Assembly: GCF_000011085.1 (NCBI RefSeq)
Contig: NC_006397.1
Span: forward strand, 124,001-188,000
From: Haloarcula marismortui ATCC 43049
GTDB taxonomy: Archaea; Halobacteriota; Halobacteria; Halobacteriales; Haloarculaceae
Reading direction: 5' to 3'
Length of the DNA stretch: 64,000 nt
The notes beneath the pieces are model-generated. The model saw nothing but the letters and a program-made list of their open reading frames with translations. It made no database searches and had not been told where the DNA came from. The translations under genes and the position numbers were made by a program. Shown one piece after another: positions 26,817 through 35,025 of the stretch (positions within the stretch are counted from its first letter, which is position 1; each line of letters starts with the position of its first letter).

Positions 26817-27011
26817 ATGAATCTGCCCTCCAGACAGTGGTCTTCTGAGGTACGCCAGTTGGTTTTTATAGGGTTCTCAGCCATCACTGCCGTTGTTTTG
26901 TCGTACAGTTACGTGGCGACTGTGGGGCTCTCAGAGATGTTGTTTGCTATCGTCGGAGCTGGGCTGTTGCTTGCACTGGTGGTGATTCTTCCCGTCATAC
27001 TTCTCGACTGA
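26817..27011 (+). CDS. Small two-helix membrane protein
   Basis: Sixty-four residues from ATG 26817 (MNLPSRQWSSEVRQLVFIGF). Two hydrophobic helices follow (VFIGFSAITAVVLSYSYV and MLFAIVGAGLLLALVVILPV), ending LLD. The layout matches small haloarchaeal proteins of unknown function with a short polar head and two spans. A TATA-like ATTAGATATTTACC box (26780-26793) lies about 28 nt before this ATG, supporting it over the upstream ATG at 26796. Confidence 0.55.
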   Translation: MNLPSRQWSSEVRQLVFIGFSAITAVVLSYSYVATVGLSEMLFAIVGAGLLLALVVILPVILLD

Positions 27012-27188
27012 ATCGGGAGGTGAACTGCTGTGGGGTAACCTTTCAAATCAGGCATATTAGATGTGTGAGACTATTCTGAGTCGGTATCCGCCCTGACTAT
27101 AGGCGGATGTGGTGCTGTACAGTATCAAACGCCCCGATACTCTGGAGAAATGTTAATTAGACTACCGGACTATTGTAAAATCTCACAC

Positions 27189-28025
27189 ATGGAATACACA
27201 CGTGAGGAGTCGCTCTTGCGACTTCGAGAGACCGTCGAGCAGGGTAATCCGATAATTGGCGCCGGTGCGGGGACCGGAATCTCCGCGAAGTTCGCCGAGC
27301 GCGGCGGCGTCGACTTGCTTATCATCTACAACTCCGGCCGCTACCGAATGAGCGGGCGCGGGTCACTCGCTGGACTACTCCCATACGGTGACGCAAACGA
27401 GATCGTCTGTGAAATGGGCCACGAGGTCATTCCCGTTGTCGAAGACACGCCGGTGCTTGCGGGCGTCAACGGCACTGATCCGTTTCGGCAAATGGACGTG
27501 TTCCTCGCAGATCTAAAGCGGCGAGGGTTCTCCGGGGTGCAGAACTTCCCGACAGTCGGCCTCATCGACGAGGACAGCGGGTTTCGGCAAAATCTCGAAG
27601 AGACCGGGATGGGCTACGACAAGGAAGTCGATATGATCCGAGAGGCCGCCAGCCAGGATATGCTCACTTGCCCGTACGTGTTCAACGAGACACAGGCCCG
27701 TGAGATGGCCGAGGCAGGCGCTGATGTTATTGTCTCACACATGGGGCTGACGACATCCGGCGACATCGGTGCGGAGACGGCACTTGATTTGGAAGCGGCG
27801 GCCGAGCGGGTGCAGGCCCATCACGATGCCGCGAAGGACGTGAACGAAGACGTCCTCGTCATCTGTCACGGCGGCCCGATCGCGTGGCCCGATGACGCCA
27901 CGTACGTGCTTGAACATACTGACGGCGTCGTCGGCTTCTTCGGAGCCTCCAGCATCGAACGGCTGCCGACGGAGGAAGCCATCGAGAACCAGGCTCGCGA
28001 ATTCAAAGAAATCGACATCCAATGA
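27189..28025 (+). CDS. PEP hydrolase-like TIM-barrel protein (Tm-1 C-terminal half)
   Basis: A 278-residue protein from ATG 27189 (MEYTREESLLRLRETVEQGN). It has the pattern of the phosphoenolpyruvate hydrolase-like / TIM-barrel signal family (PF09370 type): GNPIIGAGAGTGISAKFAER, LLIIYNSGRYRMSGRGSLAG, GFSGVQNFPTVGLIDEDSGF, and ADVIVSHMGLTTSGDIG. It corresponds to the C-terminal domain of the plant virus-resistance protein Tm-1. Its stop overlaps the cupin start (ATGA), and the UPF0261 gene follows, so this is a three-gene operon. The reaction is not known; the metal/phosphate-binding surface resembles PEP mutase/isocitrate lyase barrels. Confidence 0.85.
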   Translation: MEYTREESLLRLRETVEQGNPIIGAGAGTGISAKFAERGGVDLLIIYNSGRYRMSGRGSLAGLLPYGDANEIVCEMGHEVIPVVEDTPVLAGVNGTDPFRQMDVFLADLKRRGFSGVQNFPTVGLIDEDSGFRQNLEETGMGYDKEVDMIREAASQDMLTCPYVFNETQAREMAEAGADVIVSHMGLTTSGDIGAETALDLEAAAERVQAHHDAAKDVNEDVLVICHGGPIAWPDDATYVLEHTDGVVGFFGASSIERLPTEEAIENQAREFKEIDIQ

Positions 28026-28450
28026 GTGACTACTTCGTCGCCTCCGACGACGTGGAGAGCCAACTGTTCGATTGGGGCGCTCTCAAGTGGCTGAGCACAC
28101 CTGAAGTCACTGGTGGAGAGCGGTTCAGCGCCGGCGTCGTGAAACTCGAACCCGGCAAGGGCCACGAGCGACACACCCACCCCGAGAGCGACGAGATCCT
28201 GTACGTCGTTCGCGGCGAGGGCGAACAGGAGGTCGACGACGAAACTCGTGATATCGCCACCGGCGATATGGTGTTCATCCCCGAAGGCGTCGAACACGGA
28301 ACGGTCAACACTGGATGGGAGCCGCTCATCCTGTTCGCGGTCTACGCGCCGCCGGGACCGGAAGACGTGCTTCGTAACCTCCCTGAGTGTGAGATAGTTC
28401 CAGCCGGCAAGCTTCCAACGCCCGAAAACGTCGATTCGGAGGCGAAGTGA
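28022..28450 (+). CDS. Single-domain cupin
   Basis: A 142-residue cupin. Motif 1 is KGHERHTHPESDEILYVVRG (metal ligands His, His and Glu) and motif 2 is GDMVFIPEGVEHGTVNTGWE (third His). Start and stop both overlap the neighbouring genes by a few bases, so it is tightly coupled between the two Tm-1-like halves. Such cupins often act as isomerases, dioxygenases or ligand sensors; its conserved place in this operon suggests a step in the same unknown pathway. Confidence 0.85.
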   Translation: MSDYFVASDDVESQLFDWGALKWLSTPEVTGGERFSAGVVKLEPGKGHERHTHPESDEILYVVRGEGEQEVDDETRDIATGDMVFIPEGVEHGTVNTGWEPLILFAVYAPPGPEDVLRNLPECEIVPAGKLPTPENVDSEAK

Positions 28451-29670
28451 TGGCGATCGTTCTCGTGGGGACGCTCGATACAAAAGGCGAGGAGTTCGCC
28501 TTCGCCCGCGATGTCATTGAGGCTCAGGGCGTCGACGTACACGTCATCGACGTGGGCGTGCTTGACGACGCCGAGTTTGAGCCGGACACGACCGCTACCG
28601 AAGTAGCCGAAGCTGCTGGGACGACCCTCGACGTATTACGTGAGGAAAGCGATCGAGGTGAGGCGATGACAGCGATGGGCGAGGGGGCTGCTGCCGTCGT
28701 CACCGACCTCTTCGAGTCTGGGGAACTGGCGGGCGTCCTCGGACTCGGCGGATCCGGGAATACGTCGATTGCGACCAGAGCGATGCGGGCCCTCCCAGTT
28801 GGCGTGCCGAAGCTGATGGTCTCGACGATGGCTTCGGGCGACACCGAGCCGTACGTCGGCTCGACTGACATCGCGATGATGTACTCCGTCGCAGATATTG
28901 AGGGGCTCAATCAGCTCTCACGGCAGGTCATTTCGAACGCCGCGCTGGCGATAGTCGGGATGGGAACTACCGAGTCAGACGTGACGGTCGAGGACCGTCC
29001 GACCGTCGGCATCACGATGTTCGGTGTCACCACGCCCTGCGTCCAGGCTGCCAGAGAACACCTCGAAGGATGGGGATACGAGACCATCGTCTTCCACGCC
29101 ACCGGCACTGGCGGGCAGGCGATGGAGCGGCTGATCCGGGAAGGTATCATCGACGGCGTGCTCGACATAACGACGACGGAGTGGGCGGACGAACTCGTCG
29201 GCGGTGTGCTCAACGCCGGGCCAGAGCGACTGGACGCCGCAGCCCAGACGGGCGTTCCGCAGGTTGTCTCGACGGGGGCGCTCGACATGGTAAACTTCGG
29301 CCCGCGTGATTCGGTCCCCGATGAGTTCGAGGGGCGACAGTTCCACGTCCACAACCCGCAGGTGACGCTGATGCGAACCACGCCCGAGGAATGTGCGGAG
29401 CTGGGCGAAATCCTCGCAACAAAGCTGAATGCCGCGACTGGCCCAGCGGCAGTGGCACTTCCGCTCGGCGGGGTCTCGGTGCTAGATGTCGAGGGTAAAG
29501 ACTTCTACGACCCCGAGGCGGATGCAGCGCTGTTCGACGCCATCCACAAGCACATCGACCCGGCGGTCGAACTGTTCGAAATGGAGGCCCCCATCAACGA
29601 CGAAGCGTTCGCACGGGCACTGGCGGAGAAACTGGACGAGTACATGCGTGCCGCCGGCGTCGGTCCCTGA
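28450..29670 (+). CDS. Tm-1-like ATP-binding protein (UPF0261)
   Basis: A 406-residue protein from ATG 28450, overlapping the cupin stop (TGATG). It matches the UPF0261/Tm-1 N-terminal family: IVLVGTLDTKGEEFAFARDV at the start, GVLGLGGSGNTSIATRAMRA, and a second lobe beginning PTVGITMFGVTTPCVQAARE with FHATGTGGQAMERL. In plant Tm-1 this domain binds ATP and viral helicase; in microbes its role is unknown. Here the two Tm-1 halves are separate polypeptides. Ends with a short helical tail ELFEMEAPINDEAFARALAE. Confidence 0.88.
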   Translation: MAIVLVGTLDTKGEEFAFARDVIEAQGVDVHVIDVGVLDDAEFEPDTTATEVAEAAGTTLDVLREESDRGEAMTAMGEGAAAVVTDLFESGELAGVLGLGGSGNTSIATRAMRALPVGVPKLMVSTMASGDTEPYVGSTDIAMMYSVADIEGLNQLSRQVISNAALAIVGMGTTESDVTVEDRPTVGITMFGVTTPCVQAAREHLEGWGYETIVFHATGTGGQAMERLIREGIIDGVLDITTTEWADELVGGVLNAGPERLDAAAQTGVPQVVSTGALDMVNFGPRDSVPDEFEGRQFHVHNPQVTLMRTTPEECAELGEILATKLNAATGPAAVALPLGGVSVLDVEGKDFYDPEADAALFDAIHKHIDPAVELFEMEAPINDEAFARALAEKLDEYMRAAGVGP

Positions 29671-29776
29671 ACGAACCCGATACCATGTGCTCGACGTTCG
29701 AGACTTGTGATAAGCGGAATAGGGCCGGTCCGTCGAAGGAGGGGCCGAGCCCGGTCACTCGGAGGAGTTCCCCCAC

Positions 29777-30166
29777 TCAGTCAGTGTACCAGTACGCCCA
29801 GAGGATCAACACGCCCTGAACTGGCAGCCGTGCCCAGCGGACCAGCGCAGATGGATCGCCGCCACCCGTCCCCTCAATGGTGACCATGGAGACAGCCATG
29901 TAGACGTTCGCGGGAAAGATCGCGACGAGCAATGCGATCGTCGCCCAGGCGGCGTGCGATCGCGTCCGCGGTACCAGCAGGCCGAGCCCGACTGCGACCT
30001 CGGCGACGCCGGATAGATACACCAGCGCAAGTGCCGCCGGCAAGACCGGTGGCACGATCTGGACGTATAGTTCCGGCACGATGAAATGCAATATTCCAGC
30101 AACGACGTACAGGAGCGCCATCACATAGCACAACGGCCGTTTGAACTGCCGCAAGCCAACACGCAT
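29777..30166 (-). CDS. DoxX-family membrane protein
   Basis: A 129-residue protein with four hydrophobic helices. The pattern GILHFIVPELYVQIVPPVLP followed by YLSGVAEVAVGLGLLVPRTR is typical of the DoxX / DoxX-like family. These small quinone- or thiosulfate-linked membrane proteins have poorly defined roles in many organisms. It lies tail-to-tail with the Tm-1-like operon, separated by 106 bases with no gene. Confidence 0.8.
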   Translation of the reverse strand: MRVGLRQFKRPLCYVMALLYVVAGILHFIVPELYVQIVPPVLPAALALVYLSGVAEVAVGLGLLVPRTRSHAAWATIALLVAIFPANVYMAVSMVTIEGTGGGDPSALVRWARLPVQGVLILWAYWYTD

Positions 30167-30241
30167 CTACTATCGGGTATGGCGGCCAGTGAAAAGCAAG
30201 TTGGGATTTGTGCTCCAGCCCGGAAACAGAGGAGCGGCCAC

Positions 30242-30823
30242 TCACCCTGGAAGAAAGAGGTTGAGGATCGCAACGACCAATCCGGCAAGTCCCATCCGAA
30301 CGGCAGCAACGTACCACCGCTGGTCCGAAATAGAGCCCATGTAGGCACCGAACACACCTAACACACCGATACCCAGGCCGACCGCAATGAGTGCCGCCTC
30401 TGCCATTGTGACGACGGTCCCCGCTACGAGGAACGGGGTCAGCGGAATCAGAACCCCGATAAGTGGCCCCAGCCCGCTCATCGTGGCGTGGACGAAGCGG
30501 ACACCGCGCTGGTTCCGCTGAACGCGGGTATCGTCAAGGTCCGTGAGCATCGCTTGTTCGATACGTCTGATTTCGGCCCGGGTTTCGGCACGTTCGATTT
30601 CCCAGACGCTCCAGACCGCAGAGGTCCCGAGACCGACTGCCGCGCCCAGTCCGATTTTGATCACAGTGTACCCATCAGGGACCCCGGAAAGGACAGCACC
30701 AACGATGATACCAATGCTCGTGAGCGTCCCGTCGAAGCCGTTCGAGATAAAGTACCGACGAGAGATCGCAAGGACATCTTCCTTCCCGAGAAGCCGCCTG
30801 AAGAGTTGTCGAATGGACGCCAC
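30242..30823 (-). CDS. VIT1/CCC1-type iron/manganese transporter-like protein
   Basis: A 193-residue membrane protein: an N-terminal amphipathic helix (IRQLFRRLLGKEDVLAISRR), then YFISNGFDGTLTSIGIIVGA, the VIT1-type first helix with the conserved FDG, a charged cytosolic loop rich in Glu/Arg (~75-110), and three more helices. It belongs to the archaeal TIGR00267-like branch. The DUF211 gene lies 7 bases upstream on the same strand; this pair is a common haloarchaeal arrangement. Transport of Fe2+ or Mn2+ is inferred from the family. Confidence 0.8.
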   Translation of the reverse strand: MASIRQLFRRLLGKEDVLAISRRYFISNGFDGTLTSIGIIVGAVLSGVPDGYTVIKIGLGAAVGLGTSAVWSVWEIERAETRAEIRRIEQAMLTDLDDTRVQRNQRGVRFVHATMSGLGPLIGVLIPLTPFLVAGTVVTMAEAALIAVGLGIGVLGVFGAYMGSISDQRWYVAAVRMGLAGLVVAILNLFLPG

Positions 30824-30829
30824 GGCGTC

Positions 30830-31120
30830 TCAGCCATCCTGTAACGTCCGTCGATCCGTAACAACGGAGTCACCGCAGGCAACCTGATCTACAGAGTGTA
30901 CCGACCCACCGAGGTTTTCGATCGTTTCATCGATCGCCTCGAAGTCCAGATCGTCGCTTTCAAAGGTGAGCTTGATGTTTTGCACTTCCTGATCTAGTTC
31001 GATCAGAGACGATGTTACGCCCTCGACGCTTTCAATTTCGGCCAGTTGCTTGGTGAACGTCAGTAGCGGCGGGTCGTGTGGTTTCAGTACATCGATGACC
31101 AGTCGTCGGACTGCTGCCAT
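30830..31120 (-). CDS. DUF211 protein
   Basis: A 96-residue ferredoxin-like-fold protein matching DUF211: RRLVIDVLKPHDPPLLTFTK, then VEGVTSSLIELDQEVQNIKL and a final IENLGGSVHSVDQVACG. Members form oligomers and lie next to VIT1-like transporters, as here. A regulatory or metal-sensing role for the transporter is plausible but unproven. Confidence 0.85.
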   Translation of the reverse strand: MAAVRRLVIDVLKPHDPPLLTFTKQLAEIESVEGVTSSLIELDQEVQNIKLTFESDDLDFEAIDETIENLGGSVHSVDQVACGDSVVTDRRTLQDG

Positions 31121-31460
31121 ATCCCAACACGCGAGGGGTTATGGTAAAAATGTGTGCCAACACTACACTGTTACCGCGCTAAACGTATCGAGGCGTCTAA
31201 CGGCGGTGCTGTCCGTTCACTATCCGGATACAGAGGACTGCAGCAGGCGAGATGTTATTAGATACCCCTGTGTAGTTCTTCGAACAGCGTCTCTGAAGTA
31301 CCATGTATCTGAAAAGACACCGAGGCCAACAGTTTGAGACGCAGGCAACGACACAGAAGCCACGCTCAACGAGGAACAAACAGGGACCCGTCCTCGAGTA
31401 CCGCGCTACGTCCGCCGTTGCCCAGATAGCTGACTGACATGCAAACACGCGACTACCAGT
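31121..31460. other. Divergent intergenic region, no gene
   Basis: 340 bases between the DUF211/VIT1 pair and the universal stress gene. Short frames are present but none has haloarchaeal composition or a recognisable motif. The AT-rich spot at 31250-31270 (GATGTTATTAGATACCC) is far from either start. Both promoters must lie here. Confidence 0.4.
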
Positions 31461-32345
31461 ATGTACGACACCATCCTGTTCCCGACCGACGGAAGCAACG
31501 CCGCAGAATCGGTCCTTGAATACGCGCTACAGATCGCATCCGAACATGAGGCGACGATACACATCCTCAACGTCGCCGACACTGGCCGAGACAGCGTCAC
31601 TACGATTCGTGGAGAGGTCATCGACGTGCTCGAAACAGAAGGAGAGCGCATCGTGGCGGAAGCCACACAATATGCGAAAGATGAGGGCGTTCCCGTTGTC
31701 TCTGCGGTGCTTCAGGGTGACCCGCACAAGACGATCGTCGACTACAGCCAACAGTCCGACAGTGATTGCATCGTTATGCCGACACACGGACAGCGTGGGA
31801 TCCAGCGAATCCTGCTCGGGAGCGTCACTGAACGCGTCATCAACACAGCGGAAGTTCCTGTCATTGCGGTCAACCCTGACAGAGATCGGCCACTCGTGTA
31901 TCCGCCACAGCACGTCCTCGTCCCGACGGATGGGAGCCGTGGCGCAGATCTCGCACTGACAGAGGGGATTGCTGTCGCGAGGGCGACGGACGCAACACTC
32001 CATCTGCTTCACGTTGTCGAGACTGGTGGCCTCGGGCCGGATGCACGCTCCGTTCTGAAAGAGGGGGAGCTGACTGAGCGAGCGAACGAAATTATGGCCG
32101 GGGCGACCGAGAAGATCGACGACACCTCGCTTGACACGGTCACCAGTGTCATTGAGCACGGTGACCCCTCGAAGGTGATTTGCGACTACATCGACGAGAA
32201 TGAAGTCGATCTCGCGGTTATGGGGACACACGGGCAGACTGATTTCAGCAGGTACGTTATGGGAGGCGTCAGCGCCAAACTCGTCCGAAAGTCCCCGGTC
32301 CCGGTGACGTGGGTTCGCGAGCCCGAATCTGCGTCAGATGAGTAG
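31461..32345 (+). CDS. Tandem universal stress protein
   Basis: A 294-residue protein with two UspA domains. The first has YDTILFPTDGSNAAESVLEY and the nucleotide loop MPTHGQRGIQRILLGSVTER; the second has HVLVPTDGSRGADLALTEGI and MGTHGQTDFSRYVMGGVSAK. Both keep the G-x2-G-x9-G-S/G-like loop, so ATP binding is expected. Double-domain Usp proteins are frequent in Halobacteria and are induced by various stresses. Single gene. Confidence 0.9.
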   Translation: MYDTILFPTDGSNAAESVLEYALQIASEHEATIHILNVADTGRDSVTTIRGEVIDVLETEGERIVAEATQYAKDEGVPVVSAVLQGDPHKTIVDYSQQSDSDCIVMPTHGQRGIQRILLGSVTERVINTAEVPVIAVNPDRDRPLVYPPQHVLVPTDGSRGADLALTEGIAVARATDATLHLLHVVETGGLGPDARSVLKEGELTERANEIMAGATEKIDDTSLDTVTSVIEHGDPSKVICDYIDENEVDLAVMGTHGQTDFSRYVMGGVSAKLVRKSPVPVTWVREPESASDE

Positions 32346-32470
32346 TTCGGTTTGTGAATCGGTCAACGCATACCAGCGTACAGGCCCGATACAACTCTGC
32401 GTGTGAAGGCCCCGGCAGGGCTCTCGATATGCGAGAGTGTTTAGTAACTATGGGGCTCTTAAATCGGATC

Positions 32471-33085
32471 ATGACCACAGACGACTCACAGTCCGATGGG
32501 GGAACGAGCAAGGTCGATGCCGTAATTCAAAAATACGATCTTGTCGGGATGGGTGCAGAACTCGAAAATCGGTGGGTTGGTGCTGACGGAGAGAAAGAAA
32601 GTACTCGCGACCTTGCTGACTACTTCAACCGGTCGGTGCTTGAGTCCGCCATCGATGGGAGTGACGCTCCGACATTGAGTGGCGACATCCAGCAGGTCTA
32701 TCAGTCACTGCACGAAGATGATGCGGACGCCCCGCTCATACGCTCTCGGCTTGAACAGAGCGGGATCGATGTCGAATCCGTGATGGCTGATTTTATCTCC
32801 CACCAGACGGTGTATCGCTATCTCAAGAACGACCGTGGCGCGGCCCGACCTGAGCAGACGCCCGCAGAACGAAAAGAGAGCGCCATCGACTCAATACAGC
32901 GCCTCCGGGGCCGAACCACCGCTGTCACGAGACAAACTATCGAGAGTCTGGACAAAAACGATGCTATCTCGGTCGGCGATTTCAACATCATCAACGAAGT
33001 ACAGGTGCTGTGTGAGGACTGTGGCCGTAGCTACGATATTGTCGCGTTTCTGGAACAGGATGGCTGTGACTGTCAATCCAAATGA
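32471..33085 (+). CDS. rdfA: RdfA-like protein (rod-determining factor family)
   Basis: A 204-residue acidic protein from ATG 32471, chosen because TTTAGTAAC lies ~27 nt upstream as a TATA box; earlier ATGs at 32450 and 32354 lack this. It has the family pattern SKVDAVIQKYDLVGMGAELE, NRWVGADGEKESTRDLADYF and DFISHQTVYRYLKNDRGA, and a C-terminal zinc knuckle VLCEDCGRSYDI...DGCDCQ. RdfA proteins are haloarchaeal factors needed for rod shape; several paralogues often exist, so shape control by this copy is not certain. Confidence 0.72.
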   Translation: MTTDDSQSDGGTSKVDAVIQKYDLVGMGAELENRWVGADGEKESTRDLADYFNRSVLESAIDGSDAPTLSGDIQQVYQSLHEDDADAPLIRSRLEQSGIDVESVMADFISHQTVYRYLKNDRGAARPEQTPAERKESAIDSIQRLRGRTTAVTRQTIESLDKNDAISVGDFNIINEVQVLCEDCGRSYDIVAFLEQDGCDCQSK

Positions 33086-33168
33086 GGTATCTGTCCGTAT
33101 TGTCAAAAAGAAGCTAGTAGCCCAGCTAGCGGTCCGGTACGCGGACATTCCCCCACGACAGCCAGCGC

Positions 33169-33447
33169 TCAGCCGAGCCGCGGGAACCGAGCCGTCTTAC
33201 AATCGACACCGCAGAACGCGTATTCCGTGACGTTGCCGGCACTATCTCTGGTCGTGACATTTCGATACCGGACGTTTTCATCGATCGGCGTTCCGCAGTG
33301 GTCGCAGTGTCGCGTTGCAATCGAGCTAACTACGACCCGGATAGATTGGCTCTCAACGCTTTCAGGGACCGCCCTCCGCGCTTGGTCTGCGTTTGCGATG
33401 TCTGCTGATTGTTGGCTACAGTACTTCTGCGTGTTTTGTGCGTTCAT
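33169..33447 (-). CDS. DUF7576-type zinc-finger protein, copy 1
   Basis: A 92-residue protein with a variable N-terminus and a C-terminal treble-clef-like zinc site: RHCDHCGTPIDENVRYRNVT followed by EYAFCGVDCKTARFP. The C-x2-C...C-x3-C pattern is typical of DUF7576-like small proteins in Halobacteria, function unknown. A second copy lies on the other strand at 34108-34383, and about 105 bases upstream of this gene sits a dispersed repeat also found near that paralogue. Confidence 0.75.
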   Translation of the reverse strand: MNAQNTQKYCSQQSADIANADQARRAVPESVESQSIRVVVSSIATRHCDHCGTPIDENVRYRNVTTRDSAGNVTEYAFCGVDCKTARFPRLG

Positions 33448-33545
33448 GATGTCGCTGATTATGATTTCGTCGTTGGTGTCGCAGCGCTTCGTGAGGTGGG
33501 TCGTCGCGACCCGAAAACCGTCGGCTGGCGCTTTGGGGACCAGCC

Positions 33546-33700
33546 AGGACTGACGTTTTCCACCTGTGTGCCGGCGTTTGCCCGCACTGTGGTGGTCTAC
33601 GTCAGTTTAAAATTTGAAAAATGTAAAAAACGTAAAACCGGATGTGGAAGGGTCTGCACTGATCAACTGCCGGGACAGCGGGCTTGCGTTCCAAGCCATA
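33546..33700 (+). repeat. Dispersed repeat, copy A
   Basis: Contains TGACGTTTTCCACCTGTG, then GGTGGTCTACGTCAGTTTAA and a run of TGTAAAAAACGTAAAACC. The same series occurs inverted at 33900-34024 and directly at 40245-40400. In one frame it reads VCPHCGGLRQFK, then after a shift EKCKKRKTGCGR, so it may be a degenerate zinc-ribbon gene piece. It sits ~105 bases upstream of the start at 33447 and points away from it. Confidence 0.55.
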
Positions 33701-33899
33701 CAGTCAACGCCCGGGTTCATGAGATTATCTTTAACGGATGTACACTTAACCATTTTGTGAGTGGTGTTCACACCCAGCACTCAATCGAGCTAGTGAACGG
33801 CCCCATCTCAGTGAAAACACTGACCAGACCAACCAAATGATTAAATACGATAGTTTAGTATACGAAGGTATGAAGCCGGGTACCCAGACGGCAAAAGCG

Positions 33900-34024
33900 C
33901 CCCGGAAAACGATGGAACCAGTGGCTATAGCGACCGGTTATCCGTTTTTTACACTGCCTACCCGATAGCCTGCGTAGACCACTACAGTCCGGGCGTAACC
34001 CGGCACAGGTGGAAAACGTCGGTG
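33900..34024 (-). repeat. Dispersed repeat, copy B
   Basis: On the minus strand: ACCGACGTTTTCCACCTGTG, TAGTGGTCTACGCAGGC and GCAGTGTAAAAAACGG. One frame reads CAGLRPDCSGLRRL and GRQCKKRITG, matching the reconstructed coding sense of copy A. It lies ~90 bases upstream of the DUF7576 start at 34108, again pointing away. Confidence 0.5.
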
Positions 34025-34107
34025 AAACGACCGTAGCGGTTCCAGAGTCGTGGGTAACAGTAGATGGAACGAGTGCAATCGCTGTCAACAACCAACCAAG
34101 GCAAACA

Positions 34108-34383
34108 ATGAATGGACAAGCTGAGGCGGAGCAATCACTAACAACTGCTCGTTGCGCTATGGAAGCCAGCAGCAACGCAGTCGCTACTGAACTGAATATC
34201 CAGAACAAGTCAACTCGAATCTTGGTCGGTGGGTCACCGGACTACCGCTGTGATTACTGTGGACAGGTGATCAGCGAACAGATGAGGTATAGCGGGGTTA
34301 CGATACGTAACTCAGACGGGGGGATAACAGAGCATTTCTTCTGTGAAGAGGAATGCATGACATCGCAGTACCCCGATATCTAA
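34108..34383 (+). CDS. DUF7576-type zinc-finger protein, copy 2
   Basis: Ninety-one residues from ATG 34108 (MNGQAEAEQSLTTARCAMEA). The C-terminal zinc site DYRCDYCGQVISEQMRYSGV and EHFFCEEECMTSQYPDI parallels copy 1 at 33169-33447, while the N-termini differ. The two genes are divergent and 660 bases apart. A long upstream extension to 34009 is open but crosses the repeat and is unlike the family. Function unknown. Confidence 0.75.
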   Translation: MNGQAEAEQSLTTARCAMEASSNAVATELNIQNKSTRILVGGSPDYRCDYCGQVISEQMRYSGVTIRNSDGGITEHFFCEEECMTSQYPDI

Positions 34384-34692
34384 CATACCTGTTTCGGCGA
34401 GGAGCAGACCCGGTCATGAATCTACAGCGAGAGTGTATATAATCCAAAATATTCGGATTACACTCAGCATTGTAGAACTGCAAATGATGAGAAGGACTGG
34501 CACACGATGCAACGACAAAGTGTTCAGCGCAGAAAATGGTCCGAATGTGTCTATATCTTCGCCGAATCGAAACAGATACGCTATTATACTGTTCTGAGAT
34601 ATCGTTCAATATATAAACATTCCCGGAATGTTAATATTCAGTGGTACAGAATAAGGGACGAATTTATATACGTCTGTCAGCCATGCCATCGT
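34384..34692. other. Gap with palindrome and TATA box
   Basis: No gene is seen over these 309 bases. AT-rich DNA includes a perfect inverted repeat AACATTCC-C-GGAATGTT (34616-34632) and a TATA-like AATTTATATACG (34661-34672). They lie about 61 and 25 bases before ATG 34693. The palindrome is a candidate operator for the small gene that follows. Confidence 0.45.
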
Positions 34693-34824
34693 ATGACATG
34701 CTACAACGCAAGCAAGGGAATTCTGTACGAAAACCTCCCAACAGACGCACCGAGACCCGAAGAAGAGGAAAACAAACTGAGCGCCAGTGACGCTGGCGCA
34801 ACCCAGACGGTCGCAAACGACTGA
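34693..34824 (+). CDS. Small acidic protein, leaderless candidate
   Basis: Forty-three residues, MTCYNASKGILYENLPTDAP and then RPEEEENKLSASDAGATQTV. It is acidic, like genuine haloarchaeal proteins. A TATA-like TTTATATA centred at ~34667 lies about 26 bases before the ATG, the spacing for leaderless transcripts. No family is recognised. The frame is open further upstream to 34507, but that part is Arg/Tyr/Ile-rich and unlikely to be coding. Confidence 0.4.
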   Translation: MTCYNASKGILYENLPTDAPRPEEEENKLSASDAGATQTVAND

Positions 34825-35025
34825 CTCTGGGTCGTCTCGGACGTCCGACTCTGGAATCAAACTACGGTCTGTCTGACCCACACAAGGCGGAGAGCCCGGT
34901 CAGAGAACGACTTGTTCTGGAGCTGCATCTTCAAACCGGCAAACAGTATCGGATAGCCGATGACTGGGTAGATATCCGCTCGGTTTGGTTGTGTATCCCG
35001 TGACTGAGGTGTCAATATGGCCTGG

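Noticed and set aside
33855..34208. Minus-strand 117-residue frame
   Set aside because: It runs through repeat copy B and into the antisense of the DUF7576 gene; its Cys-rich part is better explained by the dispersed repeat.
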